Notes: generated by a model from the letters alone, not told the origin. DNA of 64,000 nucleotides from Parachryseolinea silvisoli (GCF_021190955.1 NZ_JAIOAO010000003.1:62001-126000), one strand, 5' to 3'. Positions 18,272-27,304 are shown, counted from the stretch's first letter. A program made the numbers and translations.

Positions 18272-18292
18272 CCTGCCTGCCGGCGGGCGGGC
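18272..18292. repeat. GC-rich palindromic element between rsmE and the Spm fusion
   Basis: CCTGCCTGCCGGCGGGCGGG is centred on CCGG and nearly palindromic. It resembles a short CCTGCC/GGCAGG intergenic hairpin often seen in Bacteroidota genomes. It could act as an RNA hairpin between the rsmE stop and the next start on the minus strand. Confidence 0.45.
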
Positions 18293-18310
18293 GCATGCAA
18301 TACGCGAGCG

Positions 18311-19006
18311 CTAGGCGCGGAGGAGATTGAGGATATGACACCCCACCAACGCCGCCGTCTCGGTGCGCAGGCGGCTCTTGCCCAAGCTCACTTTCCGGAA
18401 GCCGGCCGTGAGGGCTTGTGTCAGCTCAGTCTGTGAGAAGTCGCCTTCGGGCCCGATCAGCAACAGGTAGGAGGGGGCGGTGGGCATGTCGACGAGATGG
18501 TCGGGGTTTTCCTGGTCGACGTAGGCGATAAACCGGCCTTGCGTGTCGGCATTGGTGATCACGGTCTGAAAGGGTACGAGGCCGTCGATCACGGGCAGGG
18601 TTGCCTTCAGGGATTGTTTCATGGCGCTGATGGCCACTTTCTCCAGGCGGTCTTTCTTGAGATAGGTGCGCTCTGTATGCTCACACTCCATGAGCGTGAT
18701 GCGGCTTACGCCGATCTCCACCGCTTTCTCGACAAACCACTCGATGCGGTCTGCGTTCTTGGTGGGGGATACGGCGATGTGGATGAACGCTGCGGGCTCC
18801 TCTGCTGCGATCTGTTGTTCTATGCGAAAGACACATTGCCGGTCGTTGGCCTGTGTAATGATGGCATCGTAAAAGAAGCCTTTGCCGTCAGTGATGCGCA
18901 GGGCATCGCCCGCCTGGCGACGGAGTACTTTCACGCAATGCCGCGACTCATCGGCATCGAGGTGCAGTACGCCTTCTGCAATGAGCGGTTGATAGAATAG
19001 GTTCAC
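18311..19006 (-). CDS. rsmE: 16S rRNA (uracil-1498-N3)-methyltransferase
   Basis: RsmE methylates U1498 of 16S rRNA with S-adenosylmethionine, acting on the assembled 30S subunit. The 231-residue SPOUT-class protein has an N-terminal PUA-like domain (DADESRHCVKVLRRQAGD). Its C-terminal knot has the conserved LLIGPEGDFSQTEL and KVSLGKSRLRTETAAL motifs. It starts 2 bp after the acyl-CoA-binding protein gene, so the two are cotranscribed. Confidence 0.93.
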   Translation of the reverse strand: MNLFYQPLIAEGVLHLDADESRHCVKVLRRQAGDALRITDGKGFFYDAIITQANDRQCVFRIEQQIAAEEPAAFIHIAVSPTKNADRIEWFVEKAVEIGVSRITLMECEHTERTYLKKDRLEKVAISAMKQSLKATLPVIDGLVPFQTVITNADTQGRFIAYVDQENPDHLVDMPTAPSYLLLIGPEGDFSQTELTQALTAGFRKVSLGKSRLRTETAALVGCHILNLLRA

Positions 19007-19008
19007 GC

Positions 19009-19272
19009 TTAAGCGTATTGTTGTACGAGGCGCTCGACCAGTTGTACGTACGCTTGCATGGCCGTGTCGGCATCTTTGCCTTTCAGATCCGCCCAGGCAT
19101 CGTGCTTGGCAATGGCTTTGAAGTCAAAGCCACCGGGACGCTCGCCCGTCACATCACCTTCGGTGGCTTGTTTGTACAGGGCGTAGAGCTCTAACAGCTC
19201 TTCGTTCGAGGGGCGTTTGGTCAGGGATTGTGAGCGGCCTACGGCGGCCTCAAATTGTTCTTTCAGAGACAT
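19009..19272 (-). CDS. Acyl-CoA-binding protein
   Basis: This 87-residue protein matches the full length of the four-helix ACBP family, which binds medium- and long-chain acyl-CoA esters in the cytoplasm. The features are LKEQFEAAVGRSQSL, ELLELYALYKQATEGDV (the conserved YALYKQ core), RPGGFDFKAIAKHDAW and a final helix. It is directly upstream of rsmE. The link between lipid carrier and rRNA methylase is probably only operonic convenience. Confidence 0.92.
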   Translation of the reverse strand: MSLKEQFEAAVGRSQSLTKRPSNEELLELYALYKQATEGDVTGERPGGFDFKAIAKHDAWADLKGKDADTAMQAYVQLVERLVQQYA

Positions 19273-19334
19273 GATGTGCAGGGCTTGATGGTTAAACGGA
19301 GCAGCTTGCCCGCTGGCTGGCAGGCTTTAAAATG

Positions 19335-19389
19335 TTGATTCGTTACCCGTCGGGGCTGCTGAGAGCTCACCCGTCGGGTAACGAATCAA
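19335..19389 (-). terminator. Long inverted repeat between gltA and the acyl-CoA-binding protein gene
   Basis: Perfect 15-bp arms (TTGATTCGTTACCCG at 19335-19349 and its complement at 19375-19389) flank a 25-nt loop. It lies 20 bp after the citrate synthase stop, so it could terminate or protect that transcript. No T-run follows on the minus strand, so a classic terminator is not certain. Confidence 0.45.
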
Positions 19390-19408
19390 TTATGCTGTAG
19401 CGAAAGGG

Positions 19409-20698
19409 TTATCCACGATTTCCTACGGGCACATACGCACGCAGCCTTTCGCCGGTGTAAATCTGACGCGGCCGGCCGATAGGCTCTTTGTTCTCACGCA
19501 TTTCTTTCCACTGAGCAATCCAACCGGGCAGACGACCCATAGCAAACATCACGGTGAACAGGTCTGTCGGCAGACCCAGAGCACGGTAGATAATGCCAGA
19601 GTAGAAGTCCACGTTCGGGTAAAGCTTGCGTTCGATGAAGTATGGGTCTTTCAGGGCCGCTTCTTCCAGCTTCTGAGCGATTTCCAGGACAGGGTCGTTA
19701 ATGCCCAGTTTTGCCAGTACGTCGTCGGCAGCTTTCTTGATGATCTTCGCGCGCGGGTCGAAGTTTTTGTATACACGGTGACCGAAGCCCATCAGGCGGA
19801 ACGGGTCGTTTTTGTCTTTGGCTTTGTTAATCCACTTCTCGGTGTCGCCGCCGTCTTTCTTGATTTGCTCGAGCATCACGATCACTTCCTGGTTGGCACC
19901 GCCGTGCAACGGTCCCCACAGGGCGTTCATCCCGGCAGACAGAGAGGAGTAGATGCTGGCTTTCGAAGAACCTACGATCCGTACGGTAGATGTAGAACAG
20001 TTTTGCTCATGGTCGGCGTGCAGGATCAACAGCTTGTCCAACGCTGTGGCCACTACCGGGTCTACTTCGTATTGTTCGGCAGGAAGGGCGAACATCATCT
20101 TGAGGAAGCGTGAGCAATAGTCGAGGGAGTTGTCCGGATAGTTTACCGGGTGCCCCACGGCATTCTTATAAGCCCACGCGGCAAAGGTCGGCATCTTCGC
20201 CATGGACCGCACGATGCTGAGGTACACGCCTTCGGTCGAGCGGTTCGGATCGAGCGATTCGGGATAGAAGGCAGTCTGCGAGCAGAACAGCGACGCCAGC
20301 ACGCCCATGGGATGCGCGGTAGACGGGAACCCGTCCAGGATCTTTTTGATATCCTCGTGCACCAGGGTGTGTGTTTTGATGTCGTGTGAAAATGTGTTGT
20401 ATTGTTGTTGACTGGGCAGCTCACCAAAGATCAACAGATAGGCTACTTCCAGGAAGTTCGATTTCTCCGCGAGCTCCTCGATTGAATAACCGCGGTACCG
20501 CAGGATACCTTTGTCGCCGTCCAGGAAGGTGATCGCACTTTTGGTCGCTCCCGTATTTTTGTAACCTAAGTCAAGCGTCACCGCGCCTGTCTTTTCGAGC
20601 AGCTCGGCGATGTCGATGCCCACTTCATTTTCCGACCCTACCACCAGGGGCAACGTGTATGACTTTCCGTCAATAATTAGTTCAGCAGTTTTTGACAT
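19409..20698 (-). CDS. gltA: Citrate synthase
   Basis: Citrate synthase condenses acetyl-CoA and oxaloacetate at the entry of the TCA cycle. The 429-residue length is that of the hexameric type II enzyme of Gram-negative bacteria. The family features are visible: the region with HADHEQNCSTSTVRIVGSS, then WGPLHGGANQEV with an active-site histidine. GFGHRVYKNFDPRAKI carries the second histidine, and the aspartate lies in LYPNVDFYSGI. It stands alone, followed by a long inverted repeat. Confidence 0.96.
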   Translation of the reverse strand: MSKTAELIIDGKSYTLPLVVGSENEVGIDIAELLEKTGAVTLDLGYKNTGATKSAITFLDGDKGILRYRGYSIEELAEKSNFLEVAYLLIFGELPSQQQYNTFSHDIKTHTLVHEDIKKILDGFPSTAHPMGVLASLFCSQTAFYPESLDPNRSTEGVYLSIVRSMAKMPTFAAWAYKNAVGHPVNYPDNSLDYCSRFLKMMFALPAEQYEVDPVVATALDKLLILHADHEQNCSTSTVRIVGSSKASIYSSLSAGMNALWGPLHGGANQEVIVMLEQIKKDGGDTEKWINKAKDKNDPFRLMGFGHRVYKNFDPRAKIIKKAADDVLAKLGINDPVLEIAQKLEEAALKDPYFIERKLYPNVDFYSGIIYRALGLPTDLFTVMFAMGRLPGWIAQWKEMRENKEPIGRPRQIYTGERLRAYVPVGNRG

Positions 20699-20782
20699 GT
20701 TTTTAATGATTGTTACAGCGGTTTTAAATATACAGGCTAGATTTTTGCAAGCGAAAGGAATGCCTTAAAAAAAGCATTTTTT

Positions 20783-21601
20783 CTAATTATTGCCCAGAAT
20801 CAGTGGTAACCCGTCCTTCGACGATCCCACGATCACAATCTTGCTGTTGGGGGATTTTGACAACTCCAACGTTGCCTCAATCCCTCTCATTTTCAATAGC
20901 TTATCGGACAAGCTGCTGTTCACGATGTTGTTAGCACGGGCCTCGCCTTCGGCGGCAATGCGCTTCCGTTCAGCCTCGCTCTTCTCTTTGTCCAGCCGGA
21001 ACTGATAGGCCAGCGCTTCTTGCTGTTGTTGCAGCTTACTTTCAATGGCTATACGAATCTGGTCGGGTAGTTGGATGGACCGGATAAGCAGGGCCACCAT
21101 CGTGACGTTGTTGGCATGCAGGATTTTCTCCGACTCTTCTTTTATGGTAGCTTCCACCTCGGCGCGTTTGGTTGAATAGATCTCTTCGGCCGTGAACCGG
21201 CCCATAACCTGGCGCACGGTAGACCGTACTTCGGGTACGACCAGTACGTTGATATAGTTCATATTAAACTTCTCATAAATGTATCCGACCTTTTCCGGGA
21301 TCGGTTTAAACCGCACGCTGATATCGACGTGAATCGACAACCCGCTTTTGTCGAGTACATCCATGTTCTCATCCTGCGATGTCTCCTGAACATCGTAGAC
21401 GAAGACATCGTTCCAGGGGGCCTTCATATGAAAGCCGGGTTGAGCGATATTGTCTTTGTCAAGACCTATGCCGAACTTGTAGAACACGACGGCACGTTGG
21501 GTGGCGTTGACGGAGAAGAAGAGACTTGAAGAGATTCCCAGGAGTATGAAAAAAGCAATTACCCCCACAATGATCAGGGGTAGCAGTCGACGATTGTTCA
21601 T
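20783..21601 (-). CDS. Prohibitin-like SPFH domain protein
   Basis: This 272-residue membrane-anchored protein has one N-terminal membrane helix (LPLIIVGVIAFFILLGISS). An SPFH/prohibitin domain follows (about 30-195: ATQRAVVFYKFG, GFHMKAPWNDVFVYDVQ, VPEVRSTVRQVMGRF, EEIYSTKRAEVEATIKEE). A C-terminal coiled coil contains FRLDKEKSEAERKRIAAEGE. Such proteins form large membrane scaffolds and modulate membrane proteases. I chose ATG at 21601 (MNNRRLLPL), where the membrane anchor begins. No FtsH or NfeD partner is adjacent. Confidence 0.87.
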   Translation of the reverse strand: MNNRRLLPLIIVGVIAFFILLGISSSLFFSVNATQRAVVFYKFGIGLDKDNIAQPGFHMKAPWNDVFVYDVQETSQDENMDVLDKSGLSIHVDISVRFKPIPEKVGYIYEKFNMNYINVLVVPEVRSTVRQVMGRFTAEEIYSTKRAEVEATIKEESEKILHANNVTMVALLIRSIQLPDQIRIAIESKLQQQQEALAYQFRLDKEKSEAERKRIAAEGEARANNIVNSSLSDKLLKMRGIEATLELSKSPNSKIVIVGSSKDGLPLILGNN

Positions 21602-21829
21602 GATATAGGTATAAGTTTGTGGCTGCTGATATGGGCGCGGTCGCCGGGTGGCAATAATCAAAACTACGAAGAAAATCGCTTTGGCGACCGAAACTTTTCC
21701 GTTTTCCCCATAGCAAACCACAATTTTATCGCCTATCTTGAAAAGGTTGAGCAGATTTTACGTTTTATCCCGCCGTTGTTTCATCCCCTTGTATAGCTTG
21801 CACCTTGAAAGTTTGCTTCGGCCAACGGA

Positions 21830-24592
21830 ATGAATGTGAGTTGCTTCGCTTATGGTAAGCTTACGGATCTACGGAAGATGGTGCGCAGGGTAGGATACGG
21901 TTGTCTTTTATGGCTTGCCTGTACGGCAGCTTATGCGCAAACGGCTCGCATCGAGGGCCTTGTCCGTGCATTTACACAAACCTCCGATGGCCGCGAGAAG
22001 TGCGACATTCTCCATCAACTGACTGGCGAAACCTGGGACTACAACTTCGAGACGGCCCTAGAGTATGCCAAGGATGCGCACAACTTCGCACGCCGCATCT
22101 CCTACGGCCGCGGCATAACCCTTGCCCTAACAGACATCGGCACGTATTATTACTTTACGGGCAATTACAAGCTTTCGATGAGCTATTACCGGCGGGCGCT
22201 GACTGCCTCGGCCGATAACCTGACGCAGCCGCCGTACCTGGCGGAGACCTATACCCGCATTGCCAACCTGCATCGCATTTACGCCAACTTCGACTCCTGC
22301 GAAGTCTATTTTCGCAAGGCCGAAGGCTGCCTGGAGGAACGGGCCATTACGGCGGTCCACGGCGTGCTCTTCCACAACCGTGGCCTGGTGAAATACGAGC
22401 AGTCGGCGTTTGAAGAAGCACGTCACTACTTCCGTCAGGCCCTGCAGATAAGGCTGGCGCTGGGCGACAGCACGGCCTGTGGCGAGTCGTGGAAGACCAT
22501 CGGCGTAACCCACACCGCCATGCATGCCTTTGATTCGGCGGCGTATTACTTTCGCAAAATCCGCGGATTGGCCCGACGCCACAACAACCCGGAGCTGTTG
22601 ATGTTCTATAACCTGCACCAGGGCGAGGTGTTCTTTGGGCAAGGAGACTTTCTGCAGGCCATGCGACTGTTTAACGTGGCGCTCGATTCACTCAACCATC
22701 ACCCCTTTAAGCGCTACCAGGCCATCGTGCTGAAGAACATCGGCCGCATTTTTGAGACACAGGGCGATTACCAGAATGCATTTGACTTCTTTTACCGGTC
22801 ACTCAAGATCGACGAACCGGCGGAGCATCGCCAGGAGGCGGCCCGTACCTATATCCAGATGGGATGGGCGCATGCCGAGCAGCGCGACATACCCAAGGCC
22901 TACATGCGGGCCAATGGCGCCCGCAAAATCTTTCGTGCCATTGGCGACCAGGCCGGCCTTGCGCAGTTCTATACATTACGCGGTTACATTGCCCGCCGCG
23001 AAGGCCGGCTACCGGAAGCCTTGCACGACTATGACTCGGCGCTGGCCATTCTTGCCCGCGTAGATTTGCCCGTATTGCAAGGTACTGTCTGTGACCACAA
23101 GGCGCAGGTACTGTTGCAGCAGGAAAATTACGTGGAGGCTATACGATACGAAACGCAGGCCTATACGTTGGCCTATAAATACAAAGATCATGGAGGGCTG
23201 GCCCGGCACTACAACACCATGGCCAAGATCATGCTGGCCCAAAAGGAGTATGGCCAGGCCGAACACTTTGCCCTGGCGGCCCTCGAGCAGGTGAAGACGG
23301 TCAGTTCGGCAGACCTGATGCGGGACGTATACAGCAACCTGTCGGCGATGTATCGGGGCAGTGGTCGCTATGAAAAGGCGATGGAGTTTTACGAGGCTTA
23401 TATCCGCATCAGCGACAGTCTCTATACCGGTGCGGTCGCCACGCGCCAGGCGGAGCTCAACGCCCTGTACCAGTTGGAAAAGAACGAGCAGGAGATTGTT
23501 ATGCTGAATCAGCAAAACAACATGCAGCAGTCTTTGCTGGCGGCCCAGAAAAGCCGGCTGCGTTTTCAGAATACCGTGCTGATCCTGGCCGTTCTTGCCT
23601 GTATACTGATGGCTGTGTTGGTGGTGATATTCTTTCGCTACAACCGCACGAAGAGCAAAGCCAACGAAGAGCTGAGCAGGCTGAACCGCGAGATCTTTGA
23701 ACAGAAAGAAGAGATACAAGCCCAGTCCGAAGAGCTGAGTGGTGCCAACCGCGCCCTGGTACGCCTGAACATGGAGCTGACAGAAAAGACCGAGGAGATT
23801 CAGGCACAGTCGGAAGAGCTGCGCGAGACCAACGAGATGATCGTAGAGATCAACCGCGACCTCGACCTGAGTGTGACCAAACGCACCGCCCAATTAAAAG
23901 AAGCCTACAAAGAGCTGGATACATTTTTCTATCGCTCGTCACACGACTTCCGCCGGCCACTGACCACGTTTATGGGATTGGCCGAAGTGGCGAAAATTAC
24001 CGTAAAAGACAAAACAGCGCTCGAACTGTTTGACAAAGTAAAGGAGACAGCCCGCAGCCTGGATAAGATGCTGGTGAAGCTGCAATCCATCAGCGACGTG
24101 GGAGCACAAGAGCTTGTGTATAAAGAAGTATTGGTGGAGGAACTATTTCATACGGTATGCAAAGGTTTCCGCGACGAGCTCGATCAACGCGGTATCATTA
24201 CCACGTGTGTCGTATCCCTCCCGGAAGCGTTTGTGTCGTACCCTGCAATGATCCGGATCATTCTGGAAAACCTGGTAGAGAATTCCATCCAGTTCGCCAC
24301 ACCCTATAAACCGCACATTACCCTGCGCGCCTACCAGGCGGGTACGGACTGTATCATTGAAGCAGAAGACAACGGGCAGGGTATACAAAAAGACCTGGGC
24401 GATCGCATCTTTGACATGTATTTCCGCGGCAGCGAACGCTCCAAGGGCAACGGACTGGGATTGTATATCGTGAAGAAGGCTGTTGAAAAGCTTAAGGGGA
24501 CTATCCGCGCCGATACGACAGTGGTAGCGGGGGCTAAATTTATCCTGGCGTTTCCGTTGCACGACGACCGGTGGCCGGTCATGCCACGCTAA
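21830..24592 (+). CDS. TPR sensor histidine kinase
   Basis: This 920-residue membrane kinase has a signal peptide ending TAAYAQ and a periplasmic array of about ten TPR-like repeats (residues 45-560; ALEYAKDAHNFARRI and NYKLSMSYYRRAL are two of them). One membrane helix (NTVLILAVLACILMAVLVVI) is followed by a coiled coil with two EEIQAQSEEL repeats. The DHp histidine is in YRSSHDFRRPLTTF, and the ATPase domain has ENLVENSIQF, EDNGQGI and GLGLYIVKKAV. No response regulator is adjacent. An ATG at 21878 places the signal peptide right at the N-terminus and is an equally likely start. Confidence 0.88.
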   Translation: MNVSCFAYGKLTDLRKMVRRVGYGCLLWLACTAAYAQTARIEGLVRAFTQTSDGREKCDILHQLTGETWDYNFETALEYAKDAHNFARRISYGRGITLALTDIGTYYYFTGNYKLSMSYYRRALTASADNLTQPPYLAETYTRIANLHRIYANFDSCEVYFRKAEGCLEERAITAVHGVLFHNRGLVKYEQSAFEEARHYFRQALQIRLALGDSTACGESWKTIGVTHTAMHAFDSAAYYFRKIRGLARRHNNPELLMFYNLHQGEVFFGQGDFLQAMRLFNVALDSLNHHPFKRYQAIVLKNIGRIFETQGDYQNAFDFFYRSLKIDEPAEHRQEAARTYIQMGWAHAEQRDIPKAYMRANGARKIFRAIGDQAGLAQFYTLRGYIARREGRLPEALHDYDSALAILARVDLPVLQGTVCDHKAQVLLQQENYVEAIRYETQAYTLAYKYKDHGGLARHYNTMAKIMLAQKEYGQAEHFALAALEQVKTVSSADLMRDVYSNLSAMYRGSGRYEKAMEFYEAYIRISDSLYTGAVATRQAELNALYQLEKNEQEIVMLNQQNNMQQSLLAAQKSRLRFQNTVLILAVLACILMAVLVVIFFRYNRTKSKANEELSRLNREIFEQKEEIQAQSEELSGANRALVRLNMELTEKTEEIQAQSEELRETNEMIVEINRDLDLSVTKRTAQLKEAYKELDTFFYRSSHDFRRPLTTFMGLAEVAKITVKDKTALELFDKVKETARSLDKMLVKLQSISDVGAQELVYKEVLVEELFHTVCKGFRDELDQRGIITTCVVSLPEAFVSYPAMIRIILENLVENSIQFATPYKPHITLRAYQAGTDCIIEAEDNGQGIQKDLGDRIFDMYFRGSERSKGNGLGLYIVKKAVEKLKGTIRADTTVVAGAKFILAFPLHDDRWPVMPR

Positions 24593-24690
24593 CCTTTGTG
24601 TGGAGAAACACGGCCAGCGTGGGGAGATGCAGCCTGAGATTCGCTTTGTTTGTCGGAAAAGGCTATCTTGTCTATTCACCTAAACACTTC

Positions 24691-25737
24691 ATGAAGCCAG
24701 TTACCGTTCTTACACTCGTAGATCCAGTGCCTAATTCGAATCCCGTTTACAATGCCTTCGACCGGTTTTGGTTAAAACGAATCAACGATCCGCGCGACCT
24801 TCCCTTTATTTACCTGACTATAAAAATTTCCCTAACGATGGTGCCTGTAGGAATTCTATTGTTCCTGCCGTTTATCACGGGCTGGGTATGGTGGGTAGTC
24901 GCCACGGTATATTTTACATTTAATAACTTTGTGTTTAAAGGGCCGTTCGGCCTGATGCTGCATTGCAGCAGTCATCGTCCTTTATTCAACACGCAAAATG
25001 CGTTTCTGAATAAATATCTTCCGTGGGTGCTCAGCCCATTCTTCGGGCAAACGCCGGAGACCTACGCGGCCCACCACCTGGCGATGCACCACCGTGAGAA
25101 TAACATGGAGAATGACCTGAGCTCGACGATGCAATATCAGCGCGATAGCCTTCGCTCCTTTTTGGTTTACTTTTCTAAATTCTTCTTTACCGTTATCCCC
25201 TCCCTGGCGTGGTACTTCAACGAGCGAAGCCAGGTCGCGCTGCGCAACAGAGTCATACGCGGTGAGCTTGTATTTTTTGGAGCGTGTATAGGCCTTTGTT
25301 TCATCAGCTGGCAAGCAACGGTATGGGTATTTCTACTGCCGCTGCTGCTCTCGCGCATCGTCATGATGGTGGGTAACTGGGCGCAGCATTCGTTTATCGA
25401 CGCCGAGGACCCGGGTAATTTTTATAAGAACAGCATTACCTGTGTGAACACACCGTACAACAAAAAATGCTGGAACGACGGCTACCACATAAGCCATCAC
25501 ATCAAGCCTGCCTTGCATTGGACGCTGCACCCCGAGCACCTGCAAACGAACTTACGTGATTATGCCGAGAATAAGGCATTGGTATTCGAGGGCATCCACT
25601 TTCTGCATGTGTGGTGGTATCTCATGAATAAAGACTACAAAAAACTGGCGAAACGGGTGGTCAATGTGCACGGTATGTTCACCTCCGAACAGGAGGTGAT
25701 CGATCTGATGAAACGGCGGGCACGCGCTATTGCATAG
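24691..25737 (+). CDS. Membrane fatty acid desaturase family protein
   Basis: This 348-residue integral membrane di-iron enzyme probably introduces a double bond into acyl chains. Histidine clusters typical of the family are HCSSHRP (about residue 91), HHLAMHHREN (about 129), NWAQHSFID (about 229) and DGYHISHHIKPALHW (about 266). Paired hydrophobic segments lie at about 45-80 and 200-225. The histidine boxes differ somewhat from the acyl-CoA desaturase consensus, so hydroxylase or ketolase relatives cannot be excluded. I chose ATG at 24691 (MKPVTVLTL); an earlier in-frame ATG at 24571 would overlap the kinase gene. Confidence 0.82.
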   Translation: MKPVTVLTLVDPVPNSNPVYNAFDRFWLKRINDPRDLPFIYLTIKISLTMVPVGILLFLPFITGWVWWVVATVYFTFNNFVFKGPFGLMLHCSSHRPLFNTQNAFLNKYLPWVLSPFFGQTPETYAAHHLAMHHRENNMENDLSSTMQYQRDSLRSFLVYFSKFFFTVIPSLAWYFNERSQVALRNRVIRGELVFFGACIGLCFISWQATVWVFLLPLLLSRIVMMVGNWAQHSFIDAEDPGNFYKNSITCVNTPYNKKCWNDGYHISHHIKPALHWTLHPEHLQTNLRDYAENKALVFEGIHFLHVWWYLMNKDYKKLAKRVVNVHGMFTSEQEVIDLMKRRARAIA

Positions 25738-25904
25738 CCATAATTTTTTTTGAGAAGATCGCAGACGTGAACACCGGACTGTTCATATTTGTGCAGCGCA
25801 ACGGTTCAGGAACGCCGCCAGGGTTATATAGACCCTGATTCCGGATGTGGCCTGAGGATTGTGACACCATACAATATCGCTGAATCACCCTGCGTTTATC
25901 CTGC

Positions 25905-26954
25905 ATGCAAAAAATAACAGACTTCTTCCTGTGGTGCTCGGGTGCCGACCGACGCATCCTTGAAAAATGCCCTTCGGAAACCAGCAAGTACGTCGGCATT
26001 GGCGCGACGATCTTTTTTACGGGGCTGTTCGCTGCCGCCTCGGGTGGGTATGCCTTATATACCATTTTCGATAGTGCGTGGATTGCGGCCTTTTTCGCGG
26101 TCCTGTGGGGCCTGATGATCTTTAACCTCGACCGTTTTATCGTTTGCAGTATGCGGAAGGAAGGCAACGGCCGCCGCGAGCTGTTGATGGCGTCGCCACG
26201 GATCATCCTGGCCGTGTTGATCTCTATCGTTATTGCGAAGCCCCTGGAGTTAAAGATCTTTCAAAAGGAAATTGAGCCCGAGCTGATCGTCATGGAGCAG
26301 CAAAAGTACCGCGAGCAAGAGGTGCAGGTTACGGCACGTTTTCAACCTTTTCGCGATAGCCTCAGCGCACAGGTACAAGTACTGAAAGCGGAGATCGTCG
26401 CCAAGGAAGTTATCCGCAATGACCGCGTGCGCCTGGCGCGTGAGGAAGCTGACGGTACGGGCGGCAGCCGCAAGAAGAACTTAGGACCAATCTATAAAGT
26501 AAAGAAAGCCGACGCCGACCGGGCCGAGGCGGAATTGGCCGCCGTTACGGAAGCCAACCAGGCGCGCATCCAGCAATTAGAGAAAGGCATTGCCGAACAG
26601 GACTCATCGTTAAGCCAGGCCCTGGTGGCATTAGAACGCAGCAGTATGAACGGCCCTGCGGCGCGCATGGAAGCGATGGATCGCCTTACGGAAGCCAGCA
26701 GTGCCATGGCCTGGGCGCACTGGTTTATCATGCTGTTGTTTATTGCTATTGAAACAGCGCCGGTGTTTGTGAAGCTGATTTCCGGGAAGGGGCCTTATGA
26801 CAACTTATTGAAAGTTGAGGAGCACCAGTTTACCGTACACGAGATTGAGGAGCTCGCGCGGATGAATACTACGGCCAAGGAACGTACAGCCAATTATCCC
26901 CAGCACGAACGCACTTTTATCGCTGGGAGGTTGGACGCGGAAATAGAGCCGTGA
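25905..26954 (+). CDS. DUF4407 membrane protein
   Basis: This 349-residue protein has the DUF4407 layout common in Bacteroidota. Two hydrophobic helices lie near the N-terminus (about 30-75: IGATIFFTGLFAAASGGYAL and IAAFFAVLWGLMIFNLDRFI). A third lies near 98-112, a long coiled coil covers about 125-255, and a fourth helix sits at about 270-290 (WFIMLLFIAIETAPVFVKL). The IFNLDRFIV motif is characteristic. The function is unknown; the topology suggests a membrane sensor or scaffold with a large soluble helical bundle. Confidence 0.82.
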   Translation: MQKITDFFLWCSGADRRILEKCPSETSKYVGIGATIFFTGLFAAASGGYALYTIFDSAWIAAFFAVLWGLMIFNLDRFIVCSMRKEGNGRRELLMASPRIILAVLISIVIAKPLELKIFQKEIEPELIVMEQQKYREQEVQVTARFQPFRDSLSAQVQVLKAEIVAKEVIRNDRVRLAREEADGTGGSRKKNLGPIYKVKKADADRAEAELAAVTEANQARIQQLEKGIAEQDSSLSQALVALERSSMNGPAARMEAMDRLTEASSAMAWAHWFIMLLFIAIETAPVFVKLISGKGPYDNLLKVEEHQFTVHEIEELARMNTTAKERTANYPQHERTFIAGRLDAEIEP

Positions 26955-26995
26955 TGTCTTAAAAATATCTTGAAAGGGGAGCCATCAGGTGGGAT

Positions 26996-27051
26996 GAGCT
27001 AGTCTTGAGCTAGAGTCTAGCTAGAGTTAAGCTAGTGATAAGCTAGTGCTA
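26996..27051 (+). repeat. Five-copy AGCTAG array with 11-bp phasing
   Basis: Units start at 26996 (GAGCTAGTCTT), 27007 (GAGCTAGAGTCT), 27019 (AGCTAGAGTTA), 27030 (AGCTAGTGATA) and 27041 (AGCTAGTGCTA). Four units are 11 bp and one is 12 bp. The core AGCTAG recurs on one face of the helix, as expected of a cooperative protein-binding array. It lies about 220 bp upstream of the next promoter. Confidence 0.6.
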
Positions 27052-27214
27052 AAAGGACCAGGACAACAGACGGATATCTCCCGATGAATTGCCGCCGTTT
27101 TCTCCAGCGAACGGGCTTGTGATGACGACGGATCGGAATCGTTACAGATTTTTGCAACACTCTTACGTACAATTAATTACATGAAATTGTGGGCCTGGCC
27201 GGTCTGGATGTACC

Positions 27215-27228
27215 GATGACCGGTCATC
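27215..27228. promoter_or_regulatory. 14-bp palindrome upstream of the sulfite reductase promoter
   Basis: GATGACCGGTCATC is a perfect 14-bp palindrome 41 bp upstream of the -33 element. The position suits an activator or repressor site for the sulfur operon; no binding protein is identified. Confidence 0.45.
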
Positions 27229-27269
27229 ACATTGTATCGAAGAATTTCGATTTTTTCTGGACGAAGTTA

Positions 27270-27299
27270 TTGTTTTTAATCCCATAAACTCTACCTTAG
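27270..27299 (+). promoter_or_regulatory. Promoter of the sulfite reductase-siroheme operon
   Basis: TTG (27270-27272), exactly 19 bp, then TACCTTAG (27292-27299, one mismatch to TAnnTTTG). Transcription would begin near 27305, giving a leader of about 214 nt that holds the structured RNA and terminator. Confidence 0.6.
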
Positions 27300-27304
27300 C
27301 TATA

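Larger units (their letters stand above)
26955..27269. other. Non-coding region upstream of the sulfite reductase promoter
   Basis: This 315-bp stretch has no supportable gene. It contains an 11-bp-phased AGCTAG array (26996-27051) and a 14-bp palindrome (27215-27228), described separately. The rest (27052-27214) shows nothing I can interpret. Together with the promoter and leader that follow, the whole gap spans 26955-27518. Confidence 0.6.

Noticed and set aside
23009-23893. A 294-codon antisense frame in the TPR kinase gene
   Set aside because: It is a shadow of the kinase's TPR and coiled-coil part, with no start signal or domain.
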